Below, piece after piece: positions 34,972 through 45,880 of a stretch of 64,000 bases of DNA. The notes under the pieces are model-generated. The model was not told the origin of the DNA, made no database searches, and saw nothing but the letters and a program-made list of their open reading frames with translations. The stretch lies in assembly GCA_963921195.1 (NCBI GenBank), contig OY992538.1, positions 58,084,852 through 58,148,851 of the forward strand, written 5' to 3'. Source of the DNA: Pegoplata infirma (taxonomy: Eukaryota > Arthropoda > Insecta > Diptera > Anthomyiidae). Within the stretch, counting starts at the first letter, position 1. Every line of letters starts with the position of its first letter. The translations under genes were made by a program, and so were the position numbers.

Positions 34972-35435
34972 TAGTGCATTTACACTGGTCCTCTAAGCTA
35001 GCTTAAAGTAGATTGTGGCTCCAATCCAGTTTCAATCTATTAGATTGCCCATACAAATTTATTTTTTTCAATCTAGTAGTTTAGGCTCTAATCGGCAAAC
35101 GCAATCTGGTAAAGTTAGATACAACTCTGTATTTCTATTATTTGCATTTTTCAACACAGAAAAACACCGACACAAAGCTTGCCGTTTTGATGACGCCGCC
35201 AAGTATGCCGCCGTCATTGTTATTTATAAACGCCGTCACCGTCCTTGTTAATCATACGACGACTAATTACCGTCGCTGTCTTTTGACGCAGTCACACACA
35301 TTTATTACCAACTTGTTGTTATAAATGCCAATCTTAATCTTCTCAAATGTAAAAAATGCCAATGTAAACGGTACAGATTGCTAAGTAGATTGAAATCGCA
35401 ATTTATTAGATTAGAAATCCAATGTAAACGCACTA
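34972..35435. mobile_element. 464-bp MITE with TAA target duplication
   Basis: Begins TAGTGCATTTACACTGG and ends CCAATGTAAACGCACTA, inverted with two mismatches. TAA flanks both sides (34969-34971 and 35436-35438). A 3-bp TWA duplication is typical of PIF/Harbinger transposons. Inside, 'agattgtggctccaatccag' and 'agtagattgaaatcgcaatt' are further inverted near-repeats. The frames at 35015-35324 are translations of it. Confidence 0.75.
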
Positions 35436-36181
35436 TAAAAAAATATTATCACCCTTTTACAGGACATCCTTTTTTATAGGAACCCAAAACGACTCCAAAC
35501 AGACTCCAATTATAGACAAAATTTGCCCTTTTTGAATCTTTTTTTGGAGTTGTTTTTGAGGCCAAAAAGAAGGCTCTTTTGGATGAACCACTTTCATACA
35601 ATAATTTGAAATTTCTGTTATATTTTTGGAGCCCATTTTGGAGTCTAAAATGAGTCTGCTTGTTTGCTGGGTTACCAAAATGAAAGATATTTCAATTACC
35701 TTTCAAATGACACAAATATTTATCGAACAATAAATACCTTTGCGAACCAGAAGTCGCCGAAAAAAATACACCAAAATATTTTCGATTTATAATTAAAAGA
35801 TCTATCTGTGGTAAAATTTTGGGAGCGATGTGAGTAAAGCCAACTTGAAACGAAATATTTATAAAATTTAAAAATTTTCCAACTGACAATATCCCGCTAA
35901 ATGTCAAAAAGGCATATGTAAACGGTATAGATTTTAATTGAATTTGAAATCCAAATTTATACGGATTTCGGGGTATATGCAATTAGCGTTTCTTGCGTGT
36001 AGCTCTCAAAATTTACATTGCTGTAACCATTAATGGGTTAAAAAATTTAAATTTGCATAATTTACGAAATTTGGCAACTCTGTGGTGTGACGTTAATGGA
36101 AAACAAAAAAAAACAAAACAGAAAGCTCAAGAAAACTGACAATGGTGTAAATGGAAAAAAAAATACCACAAGAGAGATAAA
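35436..36181. other. No gene; diverged repeat DNA
   Basis: 35480-35672 ('gactccaaacagactccaat', 'gaggccaaaaagaaggctct', 'tttgctgggtt') resembles 41860-41960 ('aagtccaaaaagagggctat') and may end in a CCCAGCAAAC-type terminus. Too diverged to delimit. Confidence 0.35.
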
Positions 36182-36345
36182 GAGAATAATCACAATTGGA
36201 GCGGGAAGCGGAAAAACGCAATTGTCCTCATAAAAATAGAATTGAATCTAGTTTGGCGGAAAAACGCGGCGGAATTTTGTTGTCATATAAAACGTGTGTG
36301 AACAGTTGCGGAAAAACGCTTCCCGCTCCAATTGTGTTTATTCTC
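36182..36345. mobile_element. 164-bp foldback MITE (CACAATTGGAGCGGGAAGCG)
   Basis: The left end 'gagaataatcacaattggag' plus 'cgggaagcggaaaaacgc' is mirrored by 'gcggaaaaacgcttcccgct' plus 'ccaattgtgtttattctc'. The inner part is another GCGGAAAAACGC unit. A solitary end of the same family sits at 61285-61325, upstream of the conserved COX7C gene. Confidence 0.8.
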
Positions 36346-37097
36346 AAAGATAAAAAAAATATATGAAAGACAAAACACCCATACGTATATACATTTATTG
36401 TGTGGTTGCTGGGGTTGCTGGGTTTATTGTGTGGTTGTTTTTATTGCCGTTTTTTTTTTTCAAAAACAAAAAAGAATGACTTAAATAAAATTAAATTAAT
36501 ATTCTTTGCTTAAAATTTACTTTTAAAATAACTTTTAGCAATTTAATCAAATAAAGTAATTAAATATTAACACTTCAACAACAACAAAAAAGGAGGTCAT
36601 GTCGTTTTTTTTTTTTATAGTGGTAGAAATAAAAAGAATTTTTACGGCGCTTGTGTTGTTTGCTGGTTTTGCAGAGTGTATTGATAATTTTTTTGATATA
36701 CTTTTTAAATAGACAGCAGTACACATAACCTCAAAAATGTTTAATACAAAACATAAAAAATAATGGAAGGTAGGGGGGAAAAAGGGATAATTTGCAAAAT
36801 ATATAGGTATATATAAATATATATATTTAATAAACGAGTTGTTAACGTTTTAAATGCAGATTTTGGTTTTAGGAATTTTAATTTAAATGGGTTTTGTGTA
36901 ATTAATATAAGCTTAAAACGGTACTGTTTCTTCAGTCTCATTTTGATGTAGTGAACTTACGAAAAATTAAACATAACAAACAATGAAAAAATAAGTTGAG
37001 GTTATGTTCGTAGCAAAAAAAATGTATTTAGTCTTTTCGCATTTAAATACATATTAATAAAAAAAAAATTTGTTATAAAAATTGGAAATAAACTTAC
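36346..37097. other. No gene recognised
   Basis: AT-rich DNA with long A and T runs. The minus-strand frame at 36741-36941 is low complexity. Ends at a strong minus-strand donor (37092-37097). Confidence 0.4.
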
Positions 37098-37825
37098 CAA
37101 ATTCCATACAGTTATCTTGAGTATAACAAATTTTTTCGAATTACTCTGTTTTTGTACCAGCTGCACTAATTTATTTATAAAAATCTTAGATTTTTCAAGT
37201 TTTGAGCACTTTAGTTTAATTTTTTTGTTAAGAAATTACTAAATTCCTTATTTTTTCAATTCAAATTTTCACAAAATAGTAGCGACTTCTAATTACAAGA
37301 CCCACCGTCCTCAACGTCACTACTTTGCTCTACGATTACGGCTGATGATGAGGCCTGTCTGTAGAATTTTTCATACGAGAAAACTCGTGGCATAAGTTTC
37401 CCAAATGTTTAAGGTGTATGCGTTAAGTAGTTTTTCCCAAAATATTCGTCAATCCTTTACGTCTCTTTAACAAATAAGACTAAAGTGTTCCTAATGCACT
37501 TGAATTTTTTGTCACTTTCGCCATTTTGTTAAGCAACACCTTTTAAGAGATTTTTTTGTGTTATTGGAAAACAGGTATTTAACTATTATTTTTAATGTTT
37601 TTTTTTTTTACTTTTCCAAAAAAAAACTCGTTTTAGGAAAATTTATCTTTTTAATTTTATAAATTTTCATAAATTTTTAGTTGAGCTTTTAATAAATTTT
37701 AATATGTATAACTTTTCTCTATAAAATTACACACACACACACAGTGGAAAACTTTAGCAAAAATTTATAACGCGAACAAAAACGCAGCTGACCGGATCTT
37801 TTCTTCTTGACTGACTGAACGAACT
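37098..37825 (-). promoter_or_regulatory. Candidate promoter and 5' leader exon of an unidentified gene
   Basis: On the minus strand, GTTCAGTCAGTCAAG near 37805-37825 contains the insect initiator TCAGT, just downstream of a GC-rich CGCGCGCGCC patch. Downstream is a mixed-composition leader, including (GT)n at 37726-37741. At the far end is ATG GAA TTT G followed at once by the donor GTAAGT (37092-37097). This would suit a leader exon with a tiny coding start, but no downstream exon was found, and the sequence may not be transcribed. Confidence 0.25.
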
Positions 37826-38549
37826 TTTGCAATATGGCGCGCGCGGTTGATTGGACGAAAAAAAGTATACCAACTATTAGGGTTGCCGGTTTTTTATGGA
37901 CTGCCACCCCAACTTAAAATTTCGTATTCCCAAAAATCCCTAACAAATTTTCTGCACAAAATTTTCAGAATGTTGGATAAAAAAAATTGTTTTAAATTTT
38001 ATAAAAAATTGCGAGACTAGCACATTTCACACAGACAATTTTTTGTTAAGTATTTTAATAAAAAAAAAAACCAACAAAAATGTTTGGAAATATAATTAAG
38101 AAAGAAAATAGAATAAATAACTTGAAAATATTTTAATATTCCCGAATAACCAACAAAAATGTCTTTTCAGGGATGAAGTTAAAATACATGCGAATATGGT
38201 ATTAAACAATTAGTGTGTTTTTTGCGCGTTTGTAAATATAATTAAGAAAGAAAATAGAATAAATAACTTGAAAATATTTTAATATTCCCGAATATCCGGA
38301 ATTTCAATGTCGATTTCCCGGAAATTTTATTCAGGGAATTTCCAGGACAAAAACTATAGTTGGTGCCGATCTACGGCCGGGAAGGGATTATAAATTCTAT
38401 CTCGCCTGTGTACAGGATTCACCCACCCTTTCCGCAAAATAAAGTTCTTTTTTTTTAGTTTTTTATGTTTAAAAAAACACTAAAATATACCAAATCGGTA
38501 CCATATTGAACAATTGGAAAAGTAATAGTCGGTCAAGAGTCTTGACTCA
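37826..38549. other. No gene; contains a short local duplication
   Basis: 'aatataattaagaaagaaaa' plus 'tagaataaataacttgaaaa' occurs twice (38088-38143 and 38235-38290), a direct repeat about 147 bp apart. 38374-38440 resembles the hairpin-ended repeat of 48240-48310. No exon seen. Confidence 0.5.
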
Positions 38550-38900
38550 AGACCATAGAAAAGATTAGAAGGTACGCAGTGTTGTATTTGATGTATTTTC
38601 CAATATGGTGCAAAATGCTTGTTCTTCCTCATCTCACAGGTATTTAAAATCAAATTAGATTCTTTGTTTATAAAAAATGGAATTTGTCATTAATTTAATT
38701 AAATTTATTATTTATTTTGCTTTATTCAACGTTTTTTAAAAGATAATACGCACTATTGATAGTTTAAAAACTGTTTTTTTCTCTTTTGTTATTTGCTTTG
38801 TTGTTGTTCTCCTTTATGTTGCATTGTTTTTATTAAACATCAAAAGTTACATAATCTGCCGTCACTGTTTCATTTCTATTTTTTTTTTCTATGCTCAAGA
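38550..38900 (-). repeat. Dispersed repeat, inverse of 18080-18440
   Basis: 'ccatagaaaagattagaagg', 'acgcagtgttgtatttgatg', 'ttccaatatggtgcaaaatg', 'aaagttacataatctgccgt' mirror the other copy. It shares the 'aaaagttaca' and 'ccaatatggtg' words with the 13.8-15 kb mosaic. Confidence 0.7.
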
Positions 38901-39844
38901 CCGACCATTTAGTACCCTACACAAGTGTTTTCCAGGAAATGGATCCCAAGTCCTTACATGGACCGATGGATCTATTTTTTCCTAGATCTTTAATTAATGT
39001 GGAAATCATACACAAATTAAATTTGAGCGAAATTAACTTTATTTTGTTATATAGTAGACCAATTTAACAGAATGTCGGTCAAAATTTTTATACGGGGACT
39101 AAGTCCAAAAATGGTCCAATAATGATTAGATTTGATCAGTTTACCAAAAAATACGTTTACCACCTACAATTTCAATTGGGTTTGGCCTTGGGTCAAATGA
39201 AGCTGAAGTTTTAAATTTCAGCCAAATATATTGCGACTTGTATCGTGATGACAACTTTTACATGAAGAGAGGGACAGACATCGCTAAATCGACTCGAAAA
39301 GTAAATCTGAGTTTATCGGTATACTTGAAGGTGGGTCTTGAACCAAAATTTCGGGTAGTGACAAACATCAGCACGAACTCATTATACCCTGTATCACAGA
39401 GTGGTGTAGGGTATAAATCCATACTTGAAATAGTGAGCAAATTGTCTTTAATTTGAATACCCAAACACACAAGGGGGAAGGGCGGTACGGCAACCACATA
39501 CCCTTTCCCTTAAATTTTAATTTCGGTTTTTGTGTAAATATTTTAAAGGCGGTGGCATATTTTTTTTATAAATTTTGCGTGCCACGTAAAGTGCACTTTA
39601 GTCAAAGTATTTTTCGCATCATTCCAATAATTTTGAAAAAAATGCGAAGTCAGGGGGCTGATAATGTAAAACTTTTTTTTTGACGATGGATAAACGAGAT
39701 AAAAATACATATCGTTTTGAAGGGATATTTGAAAGTTTTTCTATTATTATTGTGCGGTTGTATACAGACTTGCTTGATTTTAAAATCACTATTTTCCATT
39801 GAACAAAATCACATAGTAATTTACGAAATCATCTCAAACTGTGC
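38901..39844. repeat. Dispersed repeat with CTCATTATACCCTGTATCAC tail, then unassigned DNA
   Basis: 39060-39420 ends 'aactcattataccctgtatc' and 'gtggtgtagggtataa', the same tail as at 19460-19505 and partly at 3160-3195. It includes 'gagagggacagacatcgcta', as in other dispersed fly repeats. 39421-39844 is unassigned. The frames at 39238-39497 are within the repeat. Confidence 0.55.
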
Positions 39845-40412
39845 AATGGACAATTTTAAAATACAATTAGACAATTTTAAAATACATTTGGAAATTGTTA
39901 AAATAAATTTGGAAATTGTTAAAATACATTTGGAAATTTTTAAAATGCATTTGGAAAATTTTAAAATACATTTGGACAATTTTAAAATACATTTGGAAAC
40001 TGTTAAAATACATTTGGAAATTGTTAAAATACATTTGGAAATTGTTAAAATACATTTTGAAAATTTTAAACTACATTTGGACAATTTTAAAATACATTTG
40101 GACAATTTTAAAATACATTTGGACAATTTTAAAATATATTTGGACAATTTTAAAATACATTTGAACAATTAAAAAATTAATTTGGACAATTTTAAAATAT
40201 ATTTTGCCCATTTTAATGTAAATTTGGACAATTTAAAAAAAAACTATTGGACAATTTTAAAATATATTTGGACAATTTGAAATATATTCGGACAATTTAA
40301 AAATTAATTTGAACAATTTTAAAATATATTTTGCCCATTTTAATGTACATTTGGCCAATTTTAAAATACTTTTGGACAATTTTAAAATACTTTTGGACAA
40401 TTTTAAAATAAT
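39845..40412. repeat. 21-bp minisatellite
   Basis: About 27 units of AATTTTAAAATACATTTGGAC and variants (GGAAATTGTTAAAATACATTT). The period is 21, a multiple of three, so all frames without stops stay open. This yields the 151-aa plus-strand frame (39717-40172), an 82-aa plus frame and 115-aa and 62-aa minus frames. The plus translation is a 7-residue repeat like NFKIHLD. Simultaneous openness on both strands, and lack of splice or start context, argue for chance rather than a gene. Confidence 0.9.
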
Positions 40413-40813
40413 AATGAAACCCATGGGTTGTGCCGATTCGCAAAGTTTCTCCTTCTTTTTACATGTTTCATGCGAGAAGTCCCCAGATCAAAAGTCAAAA
40501 ATGTCATCCCCATTTTCAATAACATAACCCCTTTTAAAGGAACTCTGGCAACTATGAGAATTTTATTTGAGTGGTGGAAAAGAAAAAGAGGTGAAATATG
40601 CTTTTTTTAACGTTACTTTTTGTTATTGTTGATAACATCTATTCAAGAAACTATTAATAAAAAATAAAATAACAGATGATAAAAAAAACTGTACACAGGA
40701 CTTTTAATCGAAAACAAGTTTTAAGGTAGAAATTATTAGATAAGTTGAGTTCACCATTAGAAACAGGGTTGCTTTTTTAAATGAAACCAATGCTGCCAAT
40801 TTGGCGTTTAAGT
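40413..40813. other. No gene recognised
   Basis: Mixed AT-rich sequence. Open frames of 60 to 72 codons show no domain. Confidence 0.4.
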
Positions 40814-40922
40814 GTTTCTTCACAATACAGCAGCAAGCAGCAGACATTTTGTTATTGCCGCAACAACAAAATACATGTAAAAATTTTGCTGTCTGCTGCT
40901 TGCTGCTGTATTGTGAAGAAAC
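40814..40922. mobile_element. Foldback hairpin with CAG-rich arms, copy 1
   Basis: GTTTCTTCACAATACAGCAG at 40814 is mirrored by CTGCTGTATTGTGAAGAAAC ending at 40922. The arms are about 33 bp and exact. The inner part 'ttttgttattgccgcaacaa' plus 'caaaatacatgtaaaaattt' matches the core of the hairpin at 14285-14405. Confidence 0.8.
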
Positions 40923-40974
40923 CCTTGCTAAAAAATACAAATTGAGTGTTTCTTCACAATATATGTGTAGTGGC

Positions 40975-41113
40975 ACTCAGTGTCTCTTTACAATACTGCA
41001 GCAAGCAGCAGACAGCAAAATTTCCACATGTGTTGTTGTTGGCACAACAACAAAATACATGTAAAAATTTTGCTGTCTGCTGCTTGCTGCCGTATTGTGA
41101 AGAGAGACTGAGT
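40975..41113. mobile_element. Foldback hairpin with CAG-rich arms, copy 2
   Basis: 'actcagtgtctctttacaat' plus 'actgcagcaagcagcagaca' on the left is mirrored by 'tgtctgctgcttgctgccgt' plus 'attgtgaagagagactgagt' on the right. Core 'ttgttgttggcacaacaaca'. Same family as copy 1, with longer arms (about 67 bp). The 87-aa and 90-aa frames across 40704-41179 are translations of these hairpins. Confidence 0.8.
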
Positions 41114-41446
41114 TTGCGCTTATGGACAGTGCTGCCAGGCTTTTTTTTAAATCGCCAAAAATTGGAAAAAAAACGTTAAAATCGTCAAAGATTTTAAAAA
41201 AGTCGTCAAAAAATCGTCACTTTAGAAATGTTAAAAAAAAAAATTTTTTTGAAGCATTGCAGTTTTAAAACATTTTTTCTTTCCACTTTTGATCAAAGAA
41301 TTTTTTAAATTTACGTACACAAAATACTTTTTAGCTAAAATAAAGGAATTAATTTTTAAAACAGGTGAACAAAATTGTTTCAATAGACAGCAAGATTCAA
41401 TTTTAACTGCTGGCAAAATAAATAACATTAACCCCCAGTTTCTGTA

Positions 41447-41500
41447 TGACGAACGACACACGTCAAAAATTTGCATGTATTTTGTTATTGTAACAAAAGA
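41447..41500 (+). repeat. Half hairpin of the same core family
   Basis: 'aaaatttgcatgtattttgt' plus 'tattgtaacaaaa' is one arm and the core of the foldback family. The other arm is missing. The outer part 'tatgacgaacgacacacg' differs again from the other copies. Confidence 0.6.
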
Positions 41501-42904
41501 AAAAAAAAAATAATTTCTTACATTTATTTTACTACAGCAAATAAACTATGAAGTCATTAAAAACAAGTGTTATTTGTTTTAGAAGTTTTGAATGCTTTAA
41601 AATAAGATTTCTTTAAGACCCATAGAAAAATACTGTTTTTGAGGTCACTTTTTTTAGATTCTAAAAGTATATAAATTTAAAAAAAAAAAATAGTATCAAA
41701 CATTTTTTGTCAAAAAGCTCACCTTTTTGGAGATACAAAATTAGCCTTTCAAAGCACCCCAAAAAGCTGTCTTAAAAGAGCTTAAAGTGAAATTATCAAG
41801 TATTTTGTTTGAAAATTTATCAATAAAGACTTCAAAATTGATCTGATTTTTGGTTTTTAATACTAGTTTTTAAGTCCAAAAAGAGGGCTATTTTGGATAA
41901 ACCGCAAAAATTTTAAATATTTGTTACATATTTGGAGACACCAGAGAGTGGGCTCGTTCATTGGGAATTCATATGAACATTTTCATTTAACTTTTGATTT
42001 TAAGGTTTAAAAAATATTAAATTTTTTTTTGAAGGCACATCAAAATCGTTTAATACGCGTATAAAAATGCATTTAGTAAGTTCAAATCCATTCGCGTGAA
42101 AAACTTTCAGCTGACGGCGCGAAAGTTATGGCGGTTTAAAGATTTAAATTGAAAACAAAAAATTTCAAAATTACAATTATTATTATAATTTAACAAAATC
42201 AACGTTAATTAATGTTTCATACTATCCCCAATAAAATGTGTATATACATTCAGATTTTTACGTTAAAAGTTTGTTTTAAAAAGTTGCTCTCTTAATGCTT
42301 GATATGCAATTTACGCGAAATGTAATGACAATGGACCAAATTAAAGGTCATACTCGAATTAAGCACCCTCAAATTAGTTAAGAAACTTGTGCATTAAGCA
42401 AAATTGTGAATTTTTAAAAGTGATCCAATTTCTGATTAATGAAATTTCGAAAGATGCATAAATATCCACAATCTTCAAAATTCATTAATACCGCTCAGTT
42501 TTGGGATAAAGCTTTATAAGTACCAGCAATTGCCATTTATAGAAATTAATTTCTATTAGCGGTTTGCGTGTGCCCTGCCGTTTTATCTGGAATCAAAATT
42601 GGCGCGTTTCCAGCGTACAGTTACATTAAGTCCCAATTATTGGACACGATCCATAATACGCATTACAAGCAATCGTCTGACGGGTATATTTTAAATCTAA
42701 ATTCTTTTTTCGTGAAAATACAAGCAAAAGTTTAAAATCGTGGAATGTCAAATTTTGCTAATCAAAATTTTAACACGATATATTGATTTTATTATAAAAA
42801 AATCAAAAAAATATTTGGATCACGCGATGTGCCTCGCAAAAAAGTGGATTTTTGATGACTTTTACGTTTTGTCTCTCAACCTTTGTCTAGCTAGTACTCC
42901 ACTC
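41501..42904. other. No gene recognised
   Basis: AT-rich. 42280-42680 is of more balanced composition ('gcgtgtgccctgccgtttta', 'attggcgcgtttccagcgta') and apparently unique, but all frames carry stops and I recognise no domain. Confidence 0.4.
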
Positions 42905-44480
42905 AAGTAGTTGATTTAACTTTTTCAGTTAAATCAACTAACAATGTTAGTTATTTTTTCTGACAAAAAACAACTGACTTATGTAGTAAAAACTACTTAC
43001 ATTTGTAGTCAAAACAACTAACATGTAGTAAAACTAAATTAATCAATATATATATTTTTTTTTCCAAAAATTTTTCAGAAAAAAATTGAAGACCAAATTT
43101 TTTTAAAGACCAAATTTTTTCCAAGTTTTTTTTTTTTTTTTTTAAGTTGTAAAAAATGTTTAAAATTGTGAATAGTTGACCTTTAGTTTCGTAGTTTGTT
43201 GATTTAGTTCGGCATTAGGCCATGAGTTAAAAAATTAATTAAATAAAAAATATAAAAACATATTTTATTTTAAATTTTTCTTTTATTGTAAAAAATAGCA
43301 AAAAAGAAAATTTATTTTTATGTTTTGGAAAAAAACTTCGAAAATTTTTCAGATAAAACAAGTAGAAAAGTTAAATTCGACTTGGCCGAATCTATGAATA
43401 CCCTCCACAATGCCCATTTTAAGTAATAGTAAATTTTCTTACGTGAAAAAATAACAGTTTTGATTAGAAATATTTTATTTTGTGTAAAAATTTTTTTTTT
43501 TAGTAATTTTTAAAAAAAAAAATAATTTACAAATTTTTTTTTTTGAGTATAAAATTTTTTCCGAGTGTATTTTTTTTTTGTTTTGGTATAAAACTATTTT
43601 TGAGTGACAAAAATATGTTGCAAAATATTTTTTGACTTACCAATGTTTTCTAAACAGGTTTAACGGGTTTTCAACACGTGAATTTAAGGTGAGGCTAATC
43701 TGAAATTCACGGTTTTGCTAATAACTTTTGAACCACTGGACCGATTTGGGTGAAATTCGATACGAACTAGGCTGAAGGGACGAAAAATATATATGCCAAG
43801 CTTTAGCATCCTCAGCATTGCTTTTCGAATGTTATAGTATATATTTCATAAATTCACTAAAAACCCTTGCCGAAATTCAGTCTTTTGCTCATAACTTTTG
43901 AACCACTGCACCGATTTCGCTGGATTGCAATACCAACCTGACCAGGTAAATGCCCAACATATATGCCAAACTTCAGGAGCCTCCGTAAAGTCTTTCAAAA
44001 GTAAGCGTGTTTTTAACAGACAGACAGACAGACGGACAGACGGACGGACGGACGGACATCGCTAGATCGTCTTAAAATCGATCTAGGATCATGAATATAT
44101 ATACTTTATGGGGTCCTAGACCAATATTTCGAGGTGTTACAAACGGAATGACAAACTTATATATACCCTCTATCACTAGAGTGGAGGGTATAAAAATAAA
44201 TATAGAAACCAACCTGGCTTACGCCGGTTTAAACTCAGATCATGCAAGAATTAAAAAGTCGAACAGACTTAAAATTTAACTACTACAGTACTGTTACTAC
44301 ATTACAGTACTTTTTTGTTAGTTGTTAAAAAAAACGACTTAAAATAACTAACAGAAAAAGTTGTTTGATATTTTTCATACAAAAACAACTGACTTTGTAG
44401 TTGAAAACAACTAACTACTGTAAAATATACAAATAACTAACATGTAGTAACTTACATAATTTTCTGCAATAAAAAAATTA
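42905..44480. mobile_element. AACTAAC-rich element, copy I, split by a DR1 insertion
   Basis: The left part (42905-43356) and right part (44194-44470) are separated by a complete DR1 copy. The same left and right parts occur contiguously in copy II (44540-44942): 'caactaacaatgttagttat', 'caactgacttatgtagtaaa', 'gaaaaaaattgaagacca' and, on the right, 'gttgtttgatatttttcata' and 'agtaacttacataattttct'. Words of the type (A)ACTAAC / GTTAGTT and TTGTAGT dominate. Confidence 0.75.
43357..44193 (+). repeat. DR1 copy, complete (837 bp)
   Basis: Starts 'aaaacaagtagaaaagttaa' with 'gacttggccgaatctatgaa' and ends 'cactagagtggagggtataa'. It carries the (GACA/GACG)n run (44019-44057), 'catcgctagatcgtcttaaa' and 'tatggggtcctagaccaata'. 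This is the best plus-strand reference copy of the family. No open frame of note; 44091-44279 is a chance frame. Confidence 0.85.
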
Positions 44481-44539
44481 TGTTAGTAAAATCAACTGAA
44501 AATGTCAGTTAAAATAACTACTTTGTAAGTTGTTTTGGG

Positions 44540-44942
44540 GTCAACTACTTTTTCAGTTAAATAAACTAACAATGTTAGTTATTTTAACTGACAAAAAACA
44601 ACTGACTTATGTAGTAAAAACTACTTACATTTGTAGTCAAAACAACTGAAATGTAGTAAAAATTTTCCAGAAATGTAGAAAAAATTTTCCAGAAAAAAAT
44701 TGAAGACCAATTTTTTTTTTTAAGTTGTAAAAAAAACGAAAATTTATTTTTATTTTTTGGAAAAATTTTTTAGAAAATTTTTACTTTTTTCTTAGTTATT
44801 CAAAAAACCGACACAAAATAACTAACAGAAATAGTTGTTTGATATTTTTCATACAAAAACAACTGACTTTGTAGTTGAAAACAACTAACTACTGTAAAAT
44901 ATACAAACAACTAACATGTAGTAACTTACATAATTTTCTGAG
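44540..44942. mobile_element. AACTAAC-rich element, copy II
   Basis: Contiguous version of copy I, about 65 bp downstream in the same orientation. The linker 44481-44539 itself carries 'ttatgttagtaaaatcaact' and 'cagttaaaataactactttg'. The ends are not precisely defined. Confidence 0.7.
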
Positions 44943-45189
44943 TGTAGAGATTTCTTCGAGTTAAGCAAATTCAAAAAATTATACTATGGTAGAAACCATA
45001 GTAGAACTTCCCTCAAAGTTCTATAAATATCAAAAAAAATCCTTGGGCACCCACATCTCGGATTAAATAAAAATCCCTCTAAAAACTATACTTTACGAAA
45101 GGTGTTCAGAAAGTTTCTATTGGGAGTCAAAATGACTCCATAAAAATTTCGTAAAAATCAATAATTTTCTTAATTTAAGATTTCGTCCC
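44943..45189. other. No gene recognised
   Basis: Short AT-rich spacer; nothing noted. Confidence 0.35.
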
Positions 45190-45880
45190 GAAAAAAGCAA
45201 AGAAAAATTTAAAATTATGCTGAACTTTAAATTTTGCAGAAAATTTTAAAAGATTTTTGAACTTTTAGTTTTTGATTTTTTTTTCTATAAATAAGAGTTT
45301 TGTGAGTGTGAGTCAACGTGAGTAAGAGTGAAGTTTGCGTGAGTGCACGTGAGTGTGAGTTGTATTAAATTTACTCACGTTATTGTGAGTGAGTAGACTA
45401 AATATGCTCGTGAGTAAGTGTACGTGATTAAAGGCCTAGGCACTTGAGCGCTACTGTAGCGGTGCTGTAGCGTGACGGGCTGTTGTATTTTTCAAGCACT
45501 TACTGATTCCGTTTCAACGCGTCATATTAATTTACAAATTTTATTTTGAAAAGTGGTTATTTGTGATTTTTTTTTAATTTATATTTACAGAAAAACATTT
45601 TTTTTTTCGTTTATTTATATTTATTTGTCAATTCTGCCATACAAATGAAAAAATTTCAACACAAAATAAAAAAAAAATCAGCTGACACGTAAAACGTACG
45701 GAAAATCAAATTTTTTTAGGTTCGGCCGCTACAGCACCGTCACGTATTCGTTTAGGTACCTATTTCTATTTATTTTAATACAAGCTAACGTATCAGCTGG
45801 CACGTCTCCGAACCGTATTCGCTCAAGTAATTATGCCTTAAAAAATTCCTGTCGTGAGCGTGAGTGAGTGTGTAGATTTA
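45190..45880. mobile_element. hAT-like (ACTCACGC) MITE remnant, interrupted
   Basis: 'aagagttttgtgagtgtgag' plus 'tcaacgtgag' and 'gtgagttgtattaaatttac' match 57237-57330 of an intact copy. After 'tacgtgatta' the sequence is broken by a 409-bp insertion, then resumes 'aaaattcctgtcgtgagcgt' (45842-45861) as at 57370-57392. The terminal TAGAGATGGGC is missing on both sides. Confidence 0.75.
45431..45839. mobile_element. 409-bp MITE inserted in the hAT-MITE remnant
   Basis: Ends AAGGCCTAGGCACTTGAGCG and, inverted, AAGGCATAATTACTTGAGCG (16 of 20 match). An inner inverted pair is 'gcggtgctgtagcgtgacgg' against 'gctacagcaccgtcacg'. The border reads TTA(A) on both sides, so either a 3-bp TTA or a TTAA duplication is possible. 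Confidence 0.7.

Noticed and set aside
39717..40172. 151-aa protein with heptad-like repeats
   Set aside because: The frame follows from a 21-bp minisatellite; both strands are open, and no start context, introns or conserved domain support a gene.
40704..41179. Overlapping 77-90-aa frames rich in CCLLLYCEET / QQAAD
   Set aside because: These are the two arms of CAG-rich foldback hairpins read in both directions.
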